Origin: an uncultured Mycoplasmatota bacterium
GTDB lineage: Bacteria; Bacillota_I; Bacilli_A; RF39; UBA660
Reading direction: 5' to 3'
DNA length: 47,203 nucleotides
NCBI GenBank assembly: GCA_900551105.1
Contig: URUT01000006.1
Coordinates: 1-47,203 of the forward strand
A program made the position numbers and the translations under genes. Below the pieces are notes generated by a model. It was given only the letters and a program-made list of their open reading frames with translations, was not told the origin of the DNA and made no database searches. Shown in pieces: positions 29,754-38,367 of this stretch (the first letter of the stretch is position 1; every line of letters starts with the position of its first letter).

Positions 29754-30347
29754 ATGTTTATGGAAATATTAAGTGATATTGACAATATTATTAATAACAT
29801 TATGAATAACATGGGAGCGTTTGCTCCAATTTTAGCTTGCCTTTTAATCTTAGTTGAAAGCATGTTACCAATTCTTCCACTAGCAGTATTTATAACAATT
29901 AACTTTTACTACATGGGCACTGTAACTGGTTTTTTAATAAGCTGGGTACTCACTTGTATCGGCTGTTATTTCTCATACAAATTATGTAGAACAAAACTAA
30001 AAAAGCACTTTGATAATATGCTCGACAAAAAAGAGCATAAACAACTAAGAAGGCTTATGAGAGTTACCAATAAACTAAAACTAGAACAATTAACTCTTTT
30101 AATAGCAATTCCATTTACTCCCGCATTTATGGTAAACATCGCCGCAGGCTTATCAAACATGGACGCTAAAAAATATTTAATATCTATAATTATAGGTAAA
30201 ATCTTCTTAGTTTACTTTTGGGGCTTCATTGGTACAGGTCTAATTGAAAGCATCCAAAATCCTAAAATCTTAATCAAAATAGCAATTTATTTAGTCATAT
30301 CTTTTGTTATAAGCAAAATAATTAATAGAAAATTTAAAATAGAATAG
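29754..30347 (+). CDS. DedA/VTT-domain membrane protein
   Basis: The protein of about 197 residues has the DedA/SNARE-associated (VTT) architecture: ILVESMLPILPLAVFI near the start, a G-rich TM segment, LIAIPFTPAFMVNIAAGLS with the conserved Pro and Asn, and a C-terminal KIFLVYFWGFIGTGL. DedA proteins flip or recycle lipids such as undecaprenyl phosphate. It is shorter than many DedA proteins but complete. TATAAT at 29741-29746 lies only 7 bp before ATG 29754 (alternatives 29751 and 29760), and no SD is seen, so the mRNA may be leaderless. rmuC follows by 10 bp. Confidence 0.75.
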   Translation: MFMEILSDIDNIINNIMNNMGAFAPILACLLILVESMLPILPLAVFITINFYYMGTVTGFLISWVLTCIGCYFSYKLCRTKLKKHFDNMLDKKEHKQLRRLMRVTNKLKLEQLTLLIAIPFTPAFMVNIAAGLSNMDAKKYLISIIIGKIFLVYFWGFIGTGLIESIQNPKILIKIAIYLVISFVISKIINRKFKIE

Positions 30348-30357
30348 AGGTCATTTT

Positions 30358-31422
30358 ATGGAGTACGTTATAATCGCTTTACTAGTAATAGTTATTATAT
30401 TACTAATTATCTTATTAACTAAAAAAAATAATAATGAAGAAATTACTTATCGTTTAGGTAAATTTGAAACTGAATTAACCAAAGAAATAGGCGAGTTTAA
30501 ATATTCTTTCAGTAAAAATATTGAAACTGATTTTAAAGGTCTAAATGACGTTATCATCAATAGACTAGAATCAATTAGCAACAAGGTTAATGAAAGACTA
30601 GATGTCGGCTTTGAAAAAACTAATAAAACATTTACATCTATTTTAGAAAGAATCAGTAAAATAGATGAAGCTCAAAAGAAAATAGATGGTCTATCAAATG
30701 ATATTATTTCACTTCAGTCAGTCTTAACAGATAAAAAGACTAGAGGTATCTTTGGTGAGACTAATCTTAATTACATCCTAAATAGTGTTTTTGGTGTAAA
30801 TGATAAAATATATCAAACTCAGTATACACTACCAAACGGCTATATTGCCGATGCTATGCTATTTGCTCCAGAGCCACTAGGTACTATCGCAATTGATTCA
30901 AAATTTCCTTTAGAGCACTATCAAATAATGATTGATAATAAAAAAGAAAAAGCTGAAAGAGAGCTAGCAACAAAAGCCTTTAAAATAGATGTTAAAAAAC
31001 ATATAGATGCCATTAAAAATAAATATATCATCCCAGGCACAACCGCAAACGAAGCAATCATGTTCTTACCAGCAGAAGCAATCTTTGCTGAAATCAATGC
31101 TTATCACCCTGACTTAATTGAATACTCATATAAAGCTAAAGTATGGATTTGTAGTCCAACAACCCTAATGAGCACTTTAACAATAATTAGCATGATTCTA
31201 AAAAATATTGAAAGAGACAAATACGCTAAAGTAATTCATGAAGAACTAACAAAACTAGGTATTGAATTTAACCGTTACCGTGAAAGATGGGATAAGCTAT
31301 CAAGAAGCATTAACACCGTTTCAAAAGATGTAGAAGATATCCATACAACAACTGAAAAAATAACCAAACGCTTTGCTTCCATTAGCAACGTAAACCTAGA
31401 ATTAGAAAACAAAGATCAATAA
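30358..31422 (+). CDS. rmuC: DNA recombination protein RmuC
   Basis: RmuC is a membrane-anchored, coiled-coil protein with a PD-(D/E)xK-type nuclease fold, implicated in limiting rearrangements at inverted repeats. Here are an N-terminal TM helix (residues 1-20), coiled coil to about residue 125, then the core with GIFGETNLNYIL, YIADAMLFAPEPLGTIAIDSKFPLEHY and AKVWICSPTTLMSTL. Length 354 is normal for compact forms. SD AGAGGTCA before ATG 30358, 10 bp after the DedA gene. A terminator follows. Confidence 0.93.
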   Translation: MEYVIIALLVIVIILLIILLTKKNNNEEITYRLGKFETELTKEIGEFKYSFSKNIETDFKGLNDVIINRLESISNKVNERLDVGFEKTNKTFTSILERISKIDEAQKKIDGLSNDIISLQSVLTDKKTRGIFGETNLNYILNSVFGVNDKIYQTQYTLPNGYIADAMLFAPEPLGTIAIDSKFPLEHYQIMIDNKKEKAERELATKAFKIDVKKHIDAIKNKYIIPGTTANEAIMFLPAEAIFAEINAYHPDLIEYSYKAKVWICSPTTLMSTLTIISMILKNIERDKYAKVIHEELTKLGIEFNRYRERWDKLSRSINTVSKDVEDIHTTTEKITKRFASISNVNLELENKDQ

Positions 31423-31429
31423 AATGTCA

Positions 31430-31465
31430 AATCCAATTATTTCCTCAAAAAATAATTGGATTTTT
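31430..31465 (+). terminator. Terminator after rmuC
   Basis: 13-bp perfect stem aatccaattattt/aaataattggatt followed by T residues (31430-31442 and 31450-31465). Confidence 0.9.
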
Positions 31466-31497
31466 ATGTTATAATTATTATATATAAGGAGTAGAAT

Positions 31498-32199
31498 ATG
31501 GAATTTATTGAATTAAAAGATGTCTATAAAGTATATAAAAATGGAGTAACTGGTCTTGCAGGAGTAAACCTACAAATTAAAAAAGGGGACTTTGTATTCA
31601 TTATCGGTTCTACTGCAAGTGGTAAATCTACTTTAATTAAAACATTATATAGAGAAGAAAAAGTTACTAAAGGTTCCGTATACGTTGGCGGTGTTAACGT
31701 ATCAAGACTTAAAAATAATAAAACTTATAAATTAAGAAGAAAAATTGGTATTGTGTTCCAAGACTATAAACTCCTTCCTAAACTGACAGCTTATGAAAAT
31801 GTTGCATACCCTCTAGAAAGTTATGGAATGAGTTCAAGTGAAATAAGACCACTAGTAATGAATGCCCTAAAGCATGTAGGCTTAAAAGATAAAACAAGAA
31901 GTTTCCCTCATCAGCTATCAGGTGGTGAACAACAAAGAGTTTGCATCGCTCGTGCTATTGTAAATAAACCAAAACTATTACTATGCGATGAACCAACTGG
32001 AAATCTAGATCCTGAAACATCAAAAGAAATAATGGGATTCATTGAAAAAATTAATAAAGATTTAGGAACTACCGTCGTGATGGCAACTCATGATAAAGAC
32101 ATCGTAAATAGAATGAAAAAAAGAGTAGTAGTAGTTCAAAATGGCCTTATAGAAGGAGACTATTTGAAAGGAAGTTACAAAGTAAGTGAAAATATTTAG
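31498..32199 (+). CDS. ftsE: Cell division ATP-binding protein FtsE
   Basis: FtsE is the ATPase of the FtsEX complex, which activates peptidoglycan hydrolases at division or elongation sites. The 233-residue protein shows Walker A (GSTASGKST), Q-loop (GIVFQDYKLLP), the ABC signature LSGGEQQRVCIARA, Walker B (LLLCDEPTGNLD) and the H-loop (MATHDKDIV). SD AAGGAG before ATG 31498, with a TATAAT at 31470-31475. ftsX starts inside its end (14-bp overlap) and the M23 peptidase follows, forming a complete activation module. Confidence 0.97.
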   Translation: MEFIELKDVYKVYKNGVTGLAGVNLQIKKGDFVFIIGSTASGKSTLIKTLYREEKVTKGSVYVGGVNVSRLKNNKTYKLRRKIGIVFQDYKLLPKLTAYENVAYPLESYGMSSSEIRPLVMNALKHVGLKDKTRSFPHQLSGGEQQRVCIARAIVNKPKLLLCDEPTGNLDPETSKEIMGFIEKINKDLGTTVVMATHDKDIVNRMKKRVVVVQNGLIEGDYLKGSYKVSENI

Positions 32200-33094
32200 A
32201 ATAATTGGCAGAAGTATAACCGGAGCAGCTAAAAGCATTGCTCGTAATTTTAGTTTAAGTATGGCCTCAATAACTTGTACAGTAATTACTCTAATCTTGG
32301 TCTCACTTGGACTATTAGTATCATATAACGTTAACAACATTACTAAAGACATTGAAAAAGAACTAACAATTGTTGTATTTATGCAAAAAGACATTACAGA
32401 AGAAGAATTAAAAACGACTGAAGAAAAATTAAAGAAAATAGATAACGTAGAAAAAGTAACATTTACATCTAAAGAAACAATTAAAAATGACATGATGAGT
32501 GAATATCCTTCTTTTTCTAAAATGATGGATAGTTGGAAAGAAAATGATAATCCATTTCAAGATTCATATATAATAAAAGTAAAAGATGTAAGAGACATTA
32601 ACGAAACCGTTACTACAATCAAAAATCTAGACAAAATAGATTTAGTCAAATACAGCGAAAGCACAATTGGTGAACTTATTAAAATATTTGACGCTATTAA
32701 AACCGGCACGATTATCCTTGTAGTAGGCCTAATTCTCGTAACCGCGTTCTTAATAAACAACACCATCAAAATAACCATCTTCTCAAGAAGAAATGAAATA
32801 GATATCATGAGACTAGTAGGAACTAGTAATACAGTAATAAAACTACCATTTCTGTTTGAAGGATTATTTATTGGGGTACTAGGATCTATAATTCCTATCC
32901 TTATAACAATCTTTGGTTACAACTATGCTTATGATGCTTTATCATCACTAGGAACATCAAACCTCCTTAGCGTAATAAAACTAGTAAATCCTGATGCCAT
33001 TGTTTATAAAGCATCCCTAATCATTTTAATAATTGGTGCCGTAGTTGGTATGTTTGGTAGTGTCAAAGCTGTTAGAAAGTATTTAACCGTATGA
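32186..33094 (+). CDS. ftsX: Cell division membrane protein FtsX
   Basis: FtsX is the membrane partner of FtsE. The 302-residue product has a cytoplasmic N-terminus, TM1 (about 25-45), a large extracellular loop (KELTIVVFMQKDITEEEL..., residues about 50-165) that contacts the hydrolase, then three TM helices including RRNEIDIMRLVGTSNTVIKLPFLFEG, the typical FtsX motif. The start is GTG 32186, overlapping ftsE. The stop overlaps the M23 gene start in an ATGA junction. Confidence 0.94.
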   Translation: MKIFRIIGRSITGAAKSIARNFSLSMASITCTVITLILVSLGLLVSYNVNNITKDIEKELTIVVFMQKDITEEELKTTEEKLKKIDNVEKVTFTSKETIKNDMMSEYPSFSKMMDSWKENDNPFQDSYIIKVKDVRDINETVTTIKNLDKIDLVKYSESTIGELIKIFDAIKTGTIILVVGLILVTAFLINNTIKITIFSRRNEIDIMRLVGTSNTVIKLPFLFEGLFIGVLGSIIPILITIFGYNYAYDALSSLGTSNLLSVIKLVNPDAIVYKASLIILIIGAVVGMFGSVKAVRKYLTV

Positions 33095-34290
33095 GAAAGA
33101 TAAGTAAAATATTATTAATTATAATTATGCTCTTAGTATTTATGCCCAAAGTAAATGCATCAAGTGCTAACACCATCGCTGAACTAAGAAAAGAAATAGA
33201 AGCCCTAAAAGCTAAAAAACAAGCTCAAGGAAATAAAAAAGCTCAAACTCAAAGCGAAATAAATACTACGACAAATAAACTAAACAATACAAAAAATGAA
33301 ATAACTGAAGGCAGAAATCAAATAGAAACTGCAAGACTAGAAATAAAAAAGTTAGACAAAGAAATAGAAGAAGGCACTGAAAATATTAAAAGTTTAATGA
33401 ACTCTTACCAAATTAACGGTGCAGATAATGCTTACATGGATTATATTTTTAAAGCAGAAAGCTACGCCGACTTTGTTTATCGTTACACTGTAATCAAACA
33501 AGTAATTGATTATAATAAAGAACTAATTGATGGTTGGAATGAAAAAATAATTCAAAATGAACAATTACAAGTAGACTTAGCAAACAAAGAAGTAGAACTA
33601 AATAAAAAAGTTTCAGAATACGAAACTAACATAGATAAGCTCGGCGATAAACTCGCAGCATATTCTGACATCGTAATGGACATTCAAGATGAAATAGACT
33701 CTACACAAGAATTATTAAATTACTACAAAGAGTTAGGATGTGGCGAAAATCAAAATATCTACGAATGTATTTCCGTAAAAGGTGATACAATGTTTAGAAA
33801 GCCTTTAGTTAAAGGTACAATAACCAGTTATTATGGTTATAGAATTAATCCATTAACAGGAAAAGGAACTAAATTTCATAGTGGTACTGATATTGGTGGT
33901 AATAAAGAAGGAACTAATGTATATGCAACTGCCAATGGTACAGTAGGTAAAATCATTCGTAAAGCTAAATGTGGTGGTAATCAAGTATACGTATGGCATA
34001 CAATAGGTGGTAAAAAATACACTAGTTTATACATGCACTTACTAAACATTAACGTTAGTATCGGTGATAAAGTAAACTCAAACACTGTAGTAGGTACTGT
34101 TGGTGGTGGCAAAGGAACCTGGGCTTGGGAAACTTGTTCAACCGGCGCCCATTTACACTTCTCAGTAGCAACTGGTTGGTATGGTGATAAGAACTCTTAC
34201 GTATCATATAGTAGTTTCTTAGCTCACTTAATAGATTCTAAAGAAGTAGCTAAATTACCTAATAAAGGAAAATGGTGGTATTCAAGATAA
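33091..34290 (+). CDS. Secreted M23 endopeptidase with coiled coil (EnvC/PcsB-like partner of FtsEX)
   Basis: This is a 399-residue exported peptidoglycan hydrolase. A signal peptide (to about residue 24, ending VNASS) is followed by long coiled coils (about 28-220), like those that bind FtsX, and a zinc metallopeptidase M23 (LytM) domain. Zinc ligands are in FHSGTDIGG (His, Asp) and TGAHLHF (HLH). TM-adjacent gene order ftsE-ftsX-M23 with ATGA overlaps strongly suggests that FtsEX activates it. The domain order is opposite to CHAP-type PcsB but matches EnvC. A terminator overlaps the last codons. Confidence 0.92.
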   Translation: MRKISKILLIIIMLLVFMPKVNASSANTIAELRKEIEALKAKKQAQGNKKAQTQSEINTTTNKLNNTKNEITEGRNQIETARLEIKKLDKEIEEGTENIKSLMNSYQINGADNAYMDYIFKAESYADFVYRYTVIKQVIDYNKELIDGWNEKIIQNEQLQVDLANKEVELNKKVSEYETNIDKLGDKLAAYSDIVMDIQDEIDSTQELLNYYKELGCGENQNIYECISVKGDTMFRKPLVKGTITSYYGYRINPLTGKGTKFHSGTDIGGNKEGTNVYATANGTVGKIIRKAKCGGNQVYVWHTIGGKKYTSLYMHLLNINVSIGDKVNSNTVVGTVGGGKGTWAWETCSTGAHLHFSVATGWYGDKNSYVSYSSFLAHLIDSKEVAKLPNKGKWWYSR

Positions 34291-34301
34291 TACCACTTTT
34301 T
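34275..34301 (+). terminator. Terminator overlapping the end of the M23 gene
   Basis: Stem gtggtatt/aataccac (34275-34282 and 34289-34296) followed by five T. The stop codon is inside the hairpin. Confidence 0.85.
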
Positions 34302-34325
34302 AAGTGTAATGAAATGTTAAAAAAA

Positions 34326-34353
34326 TTTAACCACTTAAATTTTACGCTATAAT
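34326..34353 (+). promoter_or_regulatory. Sigma-A promoter of yvcK-whiA
   Basis: TTTAAC (34326-34331), a 16-bp spacer and TATAAT (34348-34353), about 57 bp before the yvcK ATG. Confidence 0.5.
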
Positions 34354-34410
34354 TTGCCGAAATCCTTGCTAAAAAATCAATAATATTATATTATACCAGT
34401 AGGTGATTAA

Positions 34411-35355
34411 ATGAAAAACGTAGTTGTTTTTGGAGGTGGCACCGGCTTATCTCACATCTTAAAAGGTTTAAAACTATTCCCTGTAAATGTAACTGCAATT
34501 ATTTCCGTAAGTGATAATGGTTCATCAACAGGTATTCTAAAAAAAGAAATGAATATTCCCGCAATAGGTGATATAGCAACTGTAATGATCAGTATGGCAA
34601 ATACTAGTGAAGACATTAAGAAACTATTAAGGTACCGTTTTAAAAATACCAGCTTAGAAAATCATGCTGTAAAAAACTTTCTTCTAGCAGCTCTATACGA
34701 CATAAAAGGAAATCTAACTGACGCTATAAATATCATGTGTGGTATGTTAAATATTAAAGGTACAATCCTGCCAATAAGCGAAGATGTTATTGAAATTGTT
34801 GGTCACTATGCTGATGGCAAAAAAATAGTAGGGGAAGAACAAATTACTCAAAATGGCAAACCAATAACTGAATTAACTTACAACAAAAAAATAAAAGTAA
34901 ATAAAAAAGTATTTAAAGCAATAGAAGAAGCCGACTTAATTATCTTTAGTCCAGGCTCACTTTATACAAGCATCTTGCCACACTTAATTATTCCTGAAGT
35001 AGCTGAAAAAATAAATGCCACATCAGCACCTAAAATGTATATTGCAAATCTATTTACTCAGCCAGGAGAAACTGATAACTTTGGCGTATCAGACCACTTA
35101 AAAGTTTTAGAAAGATACGTAAAAATAGATGCCGTAATTGCTAATAATTCTCACCTTCCACAAAAAGAACTAAAAAAATACATGACTAAAGAGCAAAAAG
35201 ATCAAGTAAAACTAGATAAAAGAAAAATCAAAGATATGAACGTAGAACTTCTAGCAGATAAAATATTTACTTTAGAGGAAGGAATAATCAGACACGACTC
35301 ACTAAAAACAGCTTATTTAATATTTTCATATCTAATGAAAAGAGATGAACAATGA
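34411..35355 (+). CDS. yvcK: YvcK/GlmR family UDP-sugar-binding protein
   Basis: YvcK (GlmR) belongs to the CofD superfamily, binds UDP-GlcNAc and tunes carbon flow into cell-wall precursors. The 314-residue protein has the N-terminal VFGGGTGLSHILKGLK, ISVSDNGSSTGILKKE, IGDIATVMISMAN and LIIFSPGSLYTSILPHL motifs. SD AGGTGATTAA before ATG 34411. It overlaps whiA by 4 bp. In Bacillus the operon is yvcJ(rapZ)-yvcK-whiA; rapZ is absent here. Confidence 0.95.
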   Translation: MKNVVVFGGGTGLSHILKGLKLFPVNVTAIISVSDNGSSTGILKKEMNIPAIGDIATVMISMANTSEDIKKLLRYRFKNTSLENHAVKNFLLAALYDIKGNLTDAINIMCGMLNIKGTILPISEDVIEIVGHYADGKKIVGEEQITQNGKPITELTYNKKIKVNKKVFKAIEEADLIIFSPGSLYTSILPHLIIPEVAEKINATSAPKMYIANLFTQPGETDNFGVSDHLKVLERYVKIDAVIANNSHLPQKELKKYMTKEQKDQVKLDKRKIKDMNVELLADKIFTLEEGIIRHDSLKTAYLIFSYLMKRDEQ

Positions 35356-36257
35356 CATTCACAACGCAAATAAAAGAAGAAATAACTAAAGACTTTCAAA
35401 ACGTACCCGAAGAATTAACCGCAGTATGCACATATTTGCATTTTAATAGTGCCCTTCAAAATGACACTTTATCAGTAACCATCATTAATGCCTCTGTCGC
35501 AAGATGGGTCTTTAAAAACTTAAAAGAAATTTATAACATTGATATTAAACTAACAACTAGAACTATGAAAAGATTTAAAGTAAGAAACTTATATATATTA
35601 GAAATCAAAGAGAAACTAGACACCATCATTGCTGACATCGAAGGGACTCTAGAAAATATTAAATCTGAAAGCAATGAAGCCAAAAGAGCATTCTTAAAAG
35701 GTGTATTTTTATCATGTGGTAGTATAAATGACCCAAAGAAAAATCAATACCACTTAGAGTTTCTAGTCAAAGAAGAAAAAGATGCAAAAACTATTAATGA
35801 CGTTCTACTAAGCTTAAAATTAAAAAGCAAAATCCTAAAAAGAGAAAGAGAATACATGATTTATATTAAATCTAGTGAAAACATTGCTGACTTTATTAAA
35901 TCCCTAGGAGCAGTAAACTCATTATTTTACTTTGAAGACATCAGAATCTATAAAGATCACAAAAACATGGTAAATAGACTAAACAACTGTGAACAAGCAA
36001 ACATGGAAAAAACTCTTAAATCAAGCAAAATAGTTTTAGATAATATCAAATACTTAGAAGACAACGATTTATTTAATCTACTAGATGACAAATCCAAAGA
36101 AATTCTAAACTACAAAAAGAAATATCCAGACACATCCCTAGGACAACTAGCAGAAATTATCAGCCTAGAAACTGGCAAATCAATAACCAAATCAGGAATC
36201 AATCATCACATGCGTAAACTAAACGAACTAGTAAGCAAACATCAAAACGCCAAATAA
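35352..36257 (+). CDS. whiA: DNA-binding protein WhiA
   Basis: WhiA is a conserved Gram-positive protein with a LAGLIDADG-homing-endonuclease-like N-terminal domain and a C-terminal HTH. It affects cell division and, in actinomycetes, sporulation. Here the 301-residue protein starts SFTTxIKEE-like (MTFTTQIKEEIT) and has FLKGVFLSCGSINDPKKNQYHLEF, NRLNNCEQANMEKT and the HTH end YPDTSLGQLAEII with KSGINHHMRKLNEL. The start overlaps the yvcK stop (ATGA). No terminator is obvious before the next promoter. Confidence 0.95.
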   Translation: MTFTTQIKEEITKDFQNVPEELTAVCTYLHFNSALQNDTLSVTIINASVARWVFKNLKEIYNIDIKLTTRTMKRFKVRNLYILEIKEKLDTIIADIEGTLENIKSESNEAKRAFLKGVFLSCGSINDPKKNQYHLEFLVKEEKDAKTINDVLLSLKLKSKILKREREYMIYIKSSENIADFIKSLGAVNSLFYFEDIRIYKDHKNMVNRLNNCEQANMEKTLKSSKIVLDNIKYLEDNDLFNLLDDKSKEILNYKKKYPDTSLGQLAEIISLETGKSITKSGINHHMRKLNELVSKHQNAK

Positions 36258-36264
36258 TTCATCC

Positions 36265-36294
36265 TTGACTACTACCTACATAATTTTATATAAT
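36265..36294 (+). promoter_or_regulatory. Sigma-A promoter of the second DGR-type target gene
   Basis: TTGACT (36265-36270), an 18-bp spacer and TATAAT (36289-36294), 25 bp before ATG 36320. The SD is AGGTGTG. Confidence 0.6.
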
Positions 36295-36319
36295 TAAGTA
36301 AGAAAATAGGTGTGTAAAT

Positions 36320-38248
36320 ATGGAAAATAATAACGATAAAAAAATTAAAATCTATATAACTTTACTAATAACAGTAGTATGTATAATTGGAGTATCTTAT
36401 GCTTATTTTAGATTAGTATTATCACAAAAAGATAACAACAGCTTAGCATCAAGAACTTGCTTTAGTACAACACTAACTGAGCAAACATCAAAAATAGCTC
36501 TAACAGACGTTTACCCCGTAACTGATGAAGAGGGTATCAAAGGAACTCCATACACATTTACTATAAAAAATAACTGTACTAATTATGTAAAAGCAACAAT
36601 CACGATTGACAGTGAATACCGCACTCAAACAAGTACAACTTACCTAAACGATAATTATGTAAAAGTAAATCTATCAAAAAGTGATGTTTTAACACAAGGC
36701 AATATGCACCTAGGAAAACAAGAACTAGTAGACCTAGATAACTCTAGAAAAGGGTACAAACTACTAGAAATAAAAATGGGACCAAATCAAGAGCTTACTT
36801 ACGACTTAAGAATATGGTTAGATGCTGACACAAATATAGAACAAGGTCTAAACAAAAGATGGGAAGGCAAAATAGTAGTAGCAACAGTAGCAATAAAAGC
36901 CCCAGCACCAAATGGATGGAATAGTGCTAAAGATGGAACACTACTTGCATCATTAAGAAATAACACAGAAATCTCTGAACCTATAACCATACCAGGAAAA
37001 GAAGTTAGTGCTCATACATTAGATGATGCGCCAAGTCAGACAGAAAGTGTAACAACAAATGAGCAGGCATATTATATAACTTATGGTACTGGTTGGGAAG
37101 CAAATGGTACTAAGTTTAATTTAACTGGAGCATCAGTAACAAGTGATACATATGCTAATTCATATTCAAGTTTAGTTGGTAAATATCTAATATCTTCTTA
37201 TATTTCGAACACTGGTTCAAGCACTGCAGGTACAATGAAGACCACAACTGATTTAGATGGCGTATATTATGTAGTAAGTGCTACACAAAATAGTTTTACA
37301 TACAAACAAATAAGTTCAAATAAAAATACGACAGAAGCCTTACTAGCAAGTACTGAAGATGATTATGGAACAAGCTATTATTTTAGAGGTGCAGTAAAAA
37401 ATAACTATGTACAGTTTGCTAATAAGTGCTGGAGAATAGTAAGAGTTGGAGGAGATGGTTCAGTAAAACTTATTTTACATAATGATAATACAGCGGGAGC
37501 AGCTAATCCTTGTAATTCAGCAAATAACAGTGTCGATGCAGCATTTGCAAGATACTCTGGCACAACTTTTGAAAGTGCATTTAATACAAATAATGATGAT
37601 AATGCTTATGTAGGTTTCATGTATGGAACACCTAATTCAAGTAAATATGCTGCTACTCATGCAAACACTAATAAAAGTACCATACTAACTAATTTAGAAA
37701 CATGGTATAATAATAATCTAAAAACATATGAAAGCATAATAGATAATAGCGTATGGTGTAATGATAAAACAAATGTGACGGATACAAGTTATGATCCATT
37801 TAGTGTGGCACCAAATGGTTTAGGATATGGTACAAATAGCACATATTATGGAGCAACACAAAGATTAGTAAGTACAAGTGGTGGTGCTGGAGGCACTGGT
37901 CCTAGTTTAATATGCAATGGAGAATTAAGTAAAATAACATCTAAAGTAGGTTTAATAACAGCAGATGAACTAGCATTCGCAGGATATGCTGGTGGTTTAT
38001 ATAATACTACAACTTATTTACAAGAAAATTCAAGTTATGGTTGGTGGTGGTCCTTGTCGCCTTGCACCTTCGTTGGCAGCGGCGCTTACGTTTGGAACGT
38101 CGGCGGCAGAGAGGGCGGCAGCTATGGCTCCTTCTTCATCGCCGGCGTGAGTTACACCGGCTCGGTTCGCCCTTCAATTTCTCTTAAATCGACGACCAAC
38201 GTAACTGGAAATGGTACCAGTGATACCCCATACAAAATCGTTTCGTAA
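36320..38248 (+). CDS. Membrane-anchored DGR-type variable protein with C-lectin-like domain
   Basis: The 642-residue protein has a short basic N-terminus, one TM/signal-anchor helix (about 9-31, ending VSYAYFRL as in TasA/camelysin-type proteins), and a beta-rich domain (about 45-195). A second part follows that is shared with the protein at the window start: DDYGTSYYFRGAV, FANKCWRIVRVGGDGS, NKSTIL, WCNDK and the C-lectin-like end WWWSLSP...VRPSISL, DTPYKIVS. The variable stretch is at 38050-38190. It is probably displayed on the cell surface as a diversified binding protein. The two paralogues lie about 36 kb apart. Ligand unknown. Confidence 0.85.
   Translation: MENNNDKKIKIYITLLITVVCIIGVSYAYFRLVLSQKDNNSLASRTCFSTTLTEQTSKIALTDVYPVTDEEGIKGTPYTFTIKNNCTNYVKATITIDSEYRTQTSTTYLNDNYVKVNLSKSDVLTQGNMHLGKQELVDLDNSRKGYKLLEIKMGPNQELTYDLRIWLDADTNIEQGLNKRWEGKIVVATVAIKAPAPNGWNSAKDGTLLASLRNNTEISEPITIPGKEVSAHTLDDAPSQTESVTTNEQAYYITYGTGWEANGTKFNLTGASVTSDTYANSYSSLVGKYLISSYISNTGSSTAGTMKTTTDLDGVYYVVSATQNSFTYKQISSNKNTTEALLASTEDDYGTSYYFRGAVKNNYVQFANKCWRIVRVGGDGSVKLILHNDNTAGAANPCNSANNSVDAAFARYSGTTFESAFNTNNDDNAYVGFMYGTPNSSKYAATHANTNKSTILTNLETWYNNNLKTYESIIDNSVWCNDKTNVTDTSYDPFSVAPNGLGYGTNSTYYGATQRLVSTSGGAGGTGPSLICNGELSKITSKVGLITADELAFAGYAGGLYNTTTYLQENSSYGWWWSLSPCTFVGSGAYVWNVGGREGGSYGSFFIAGVSYTGSVRPSISLKSTTNVTGNGTSDTPYKIVS
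38050..38190 (+). other. Candidate DGR variable region (VR2)
   Basis: By hand count 69 of 110 bases in 38051-38160 are G or C, in a strongly A+T-rich gene. The codons are mainly NNC (tgc, acc, ttc, ggc, agc, tac, aac, atc, gcc), as expected from AAC codons changed at adenines. The frame landmarks W-LSP before it and VRPSISL after it match VR1, while the residues between differ almost completely. The GC-rich character continues a little past the stop codon (to about 38310). The noncoding 38249-38367 contains no recognisable template repeat. Confidence 0.7.
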
Positions 38249-38367
38249 CAGGGCGAAAGTTCATAAAGGTCGAAATCGTCAATCGCAGATGTCCCGAGAA
38301 ACCCTTCGAGTGATAAAACGAGAAAGTAAGGTAAACAATAAAATCTTCCCAAAATAACAGGTGAAAT

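Noticed and set aside
38249..38367. DGR template repeat or accessory gene downstream of VR2
   Set aside because: The stretch is GC-richer near its start but shows no copy of the VR with adenines, and no reverse transcriptase gene is in the window.
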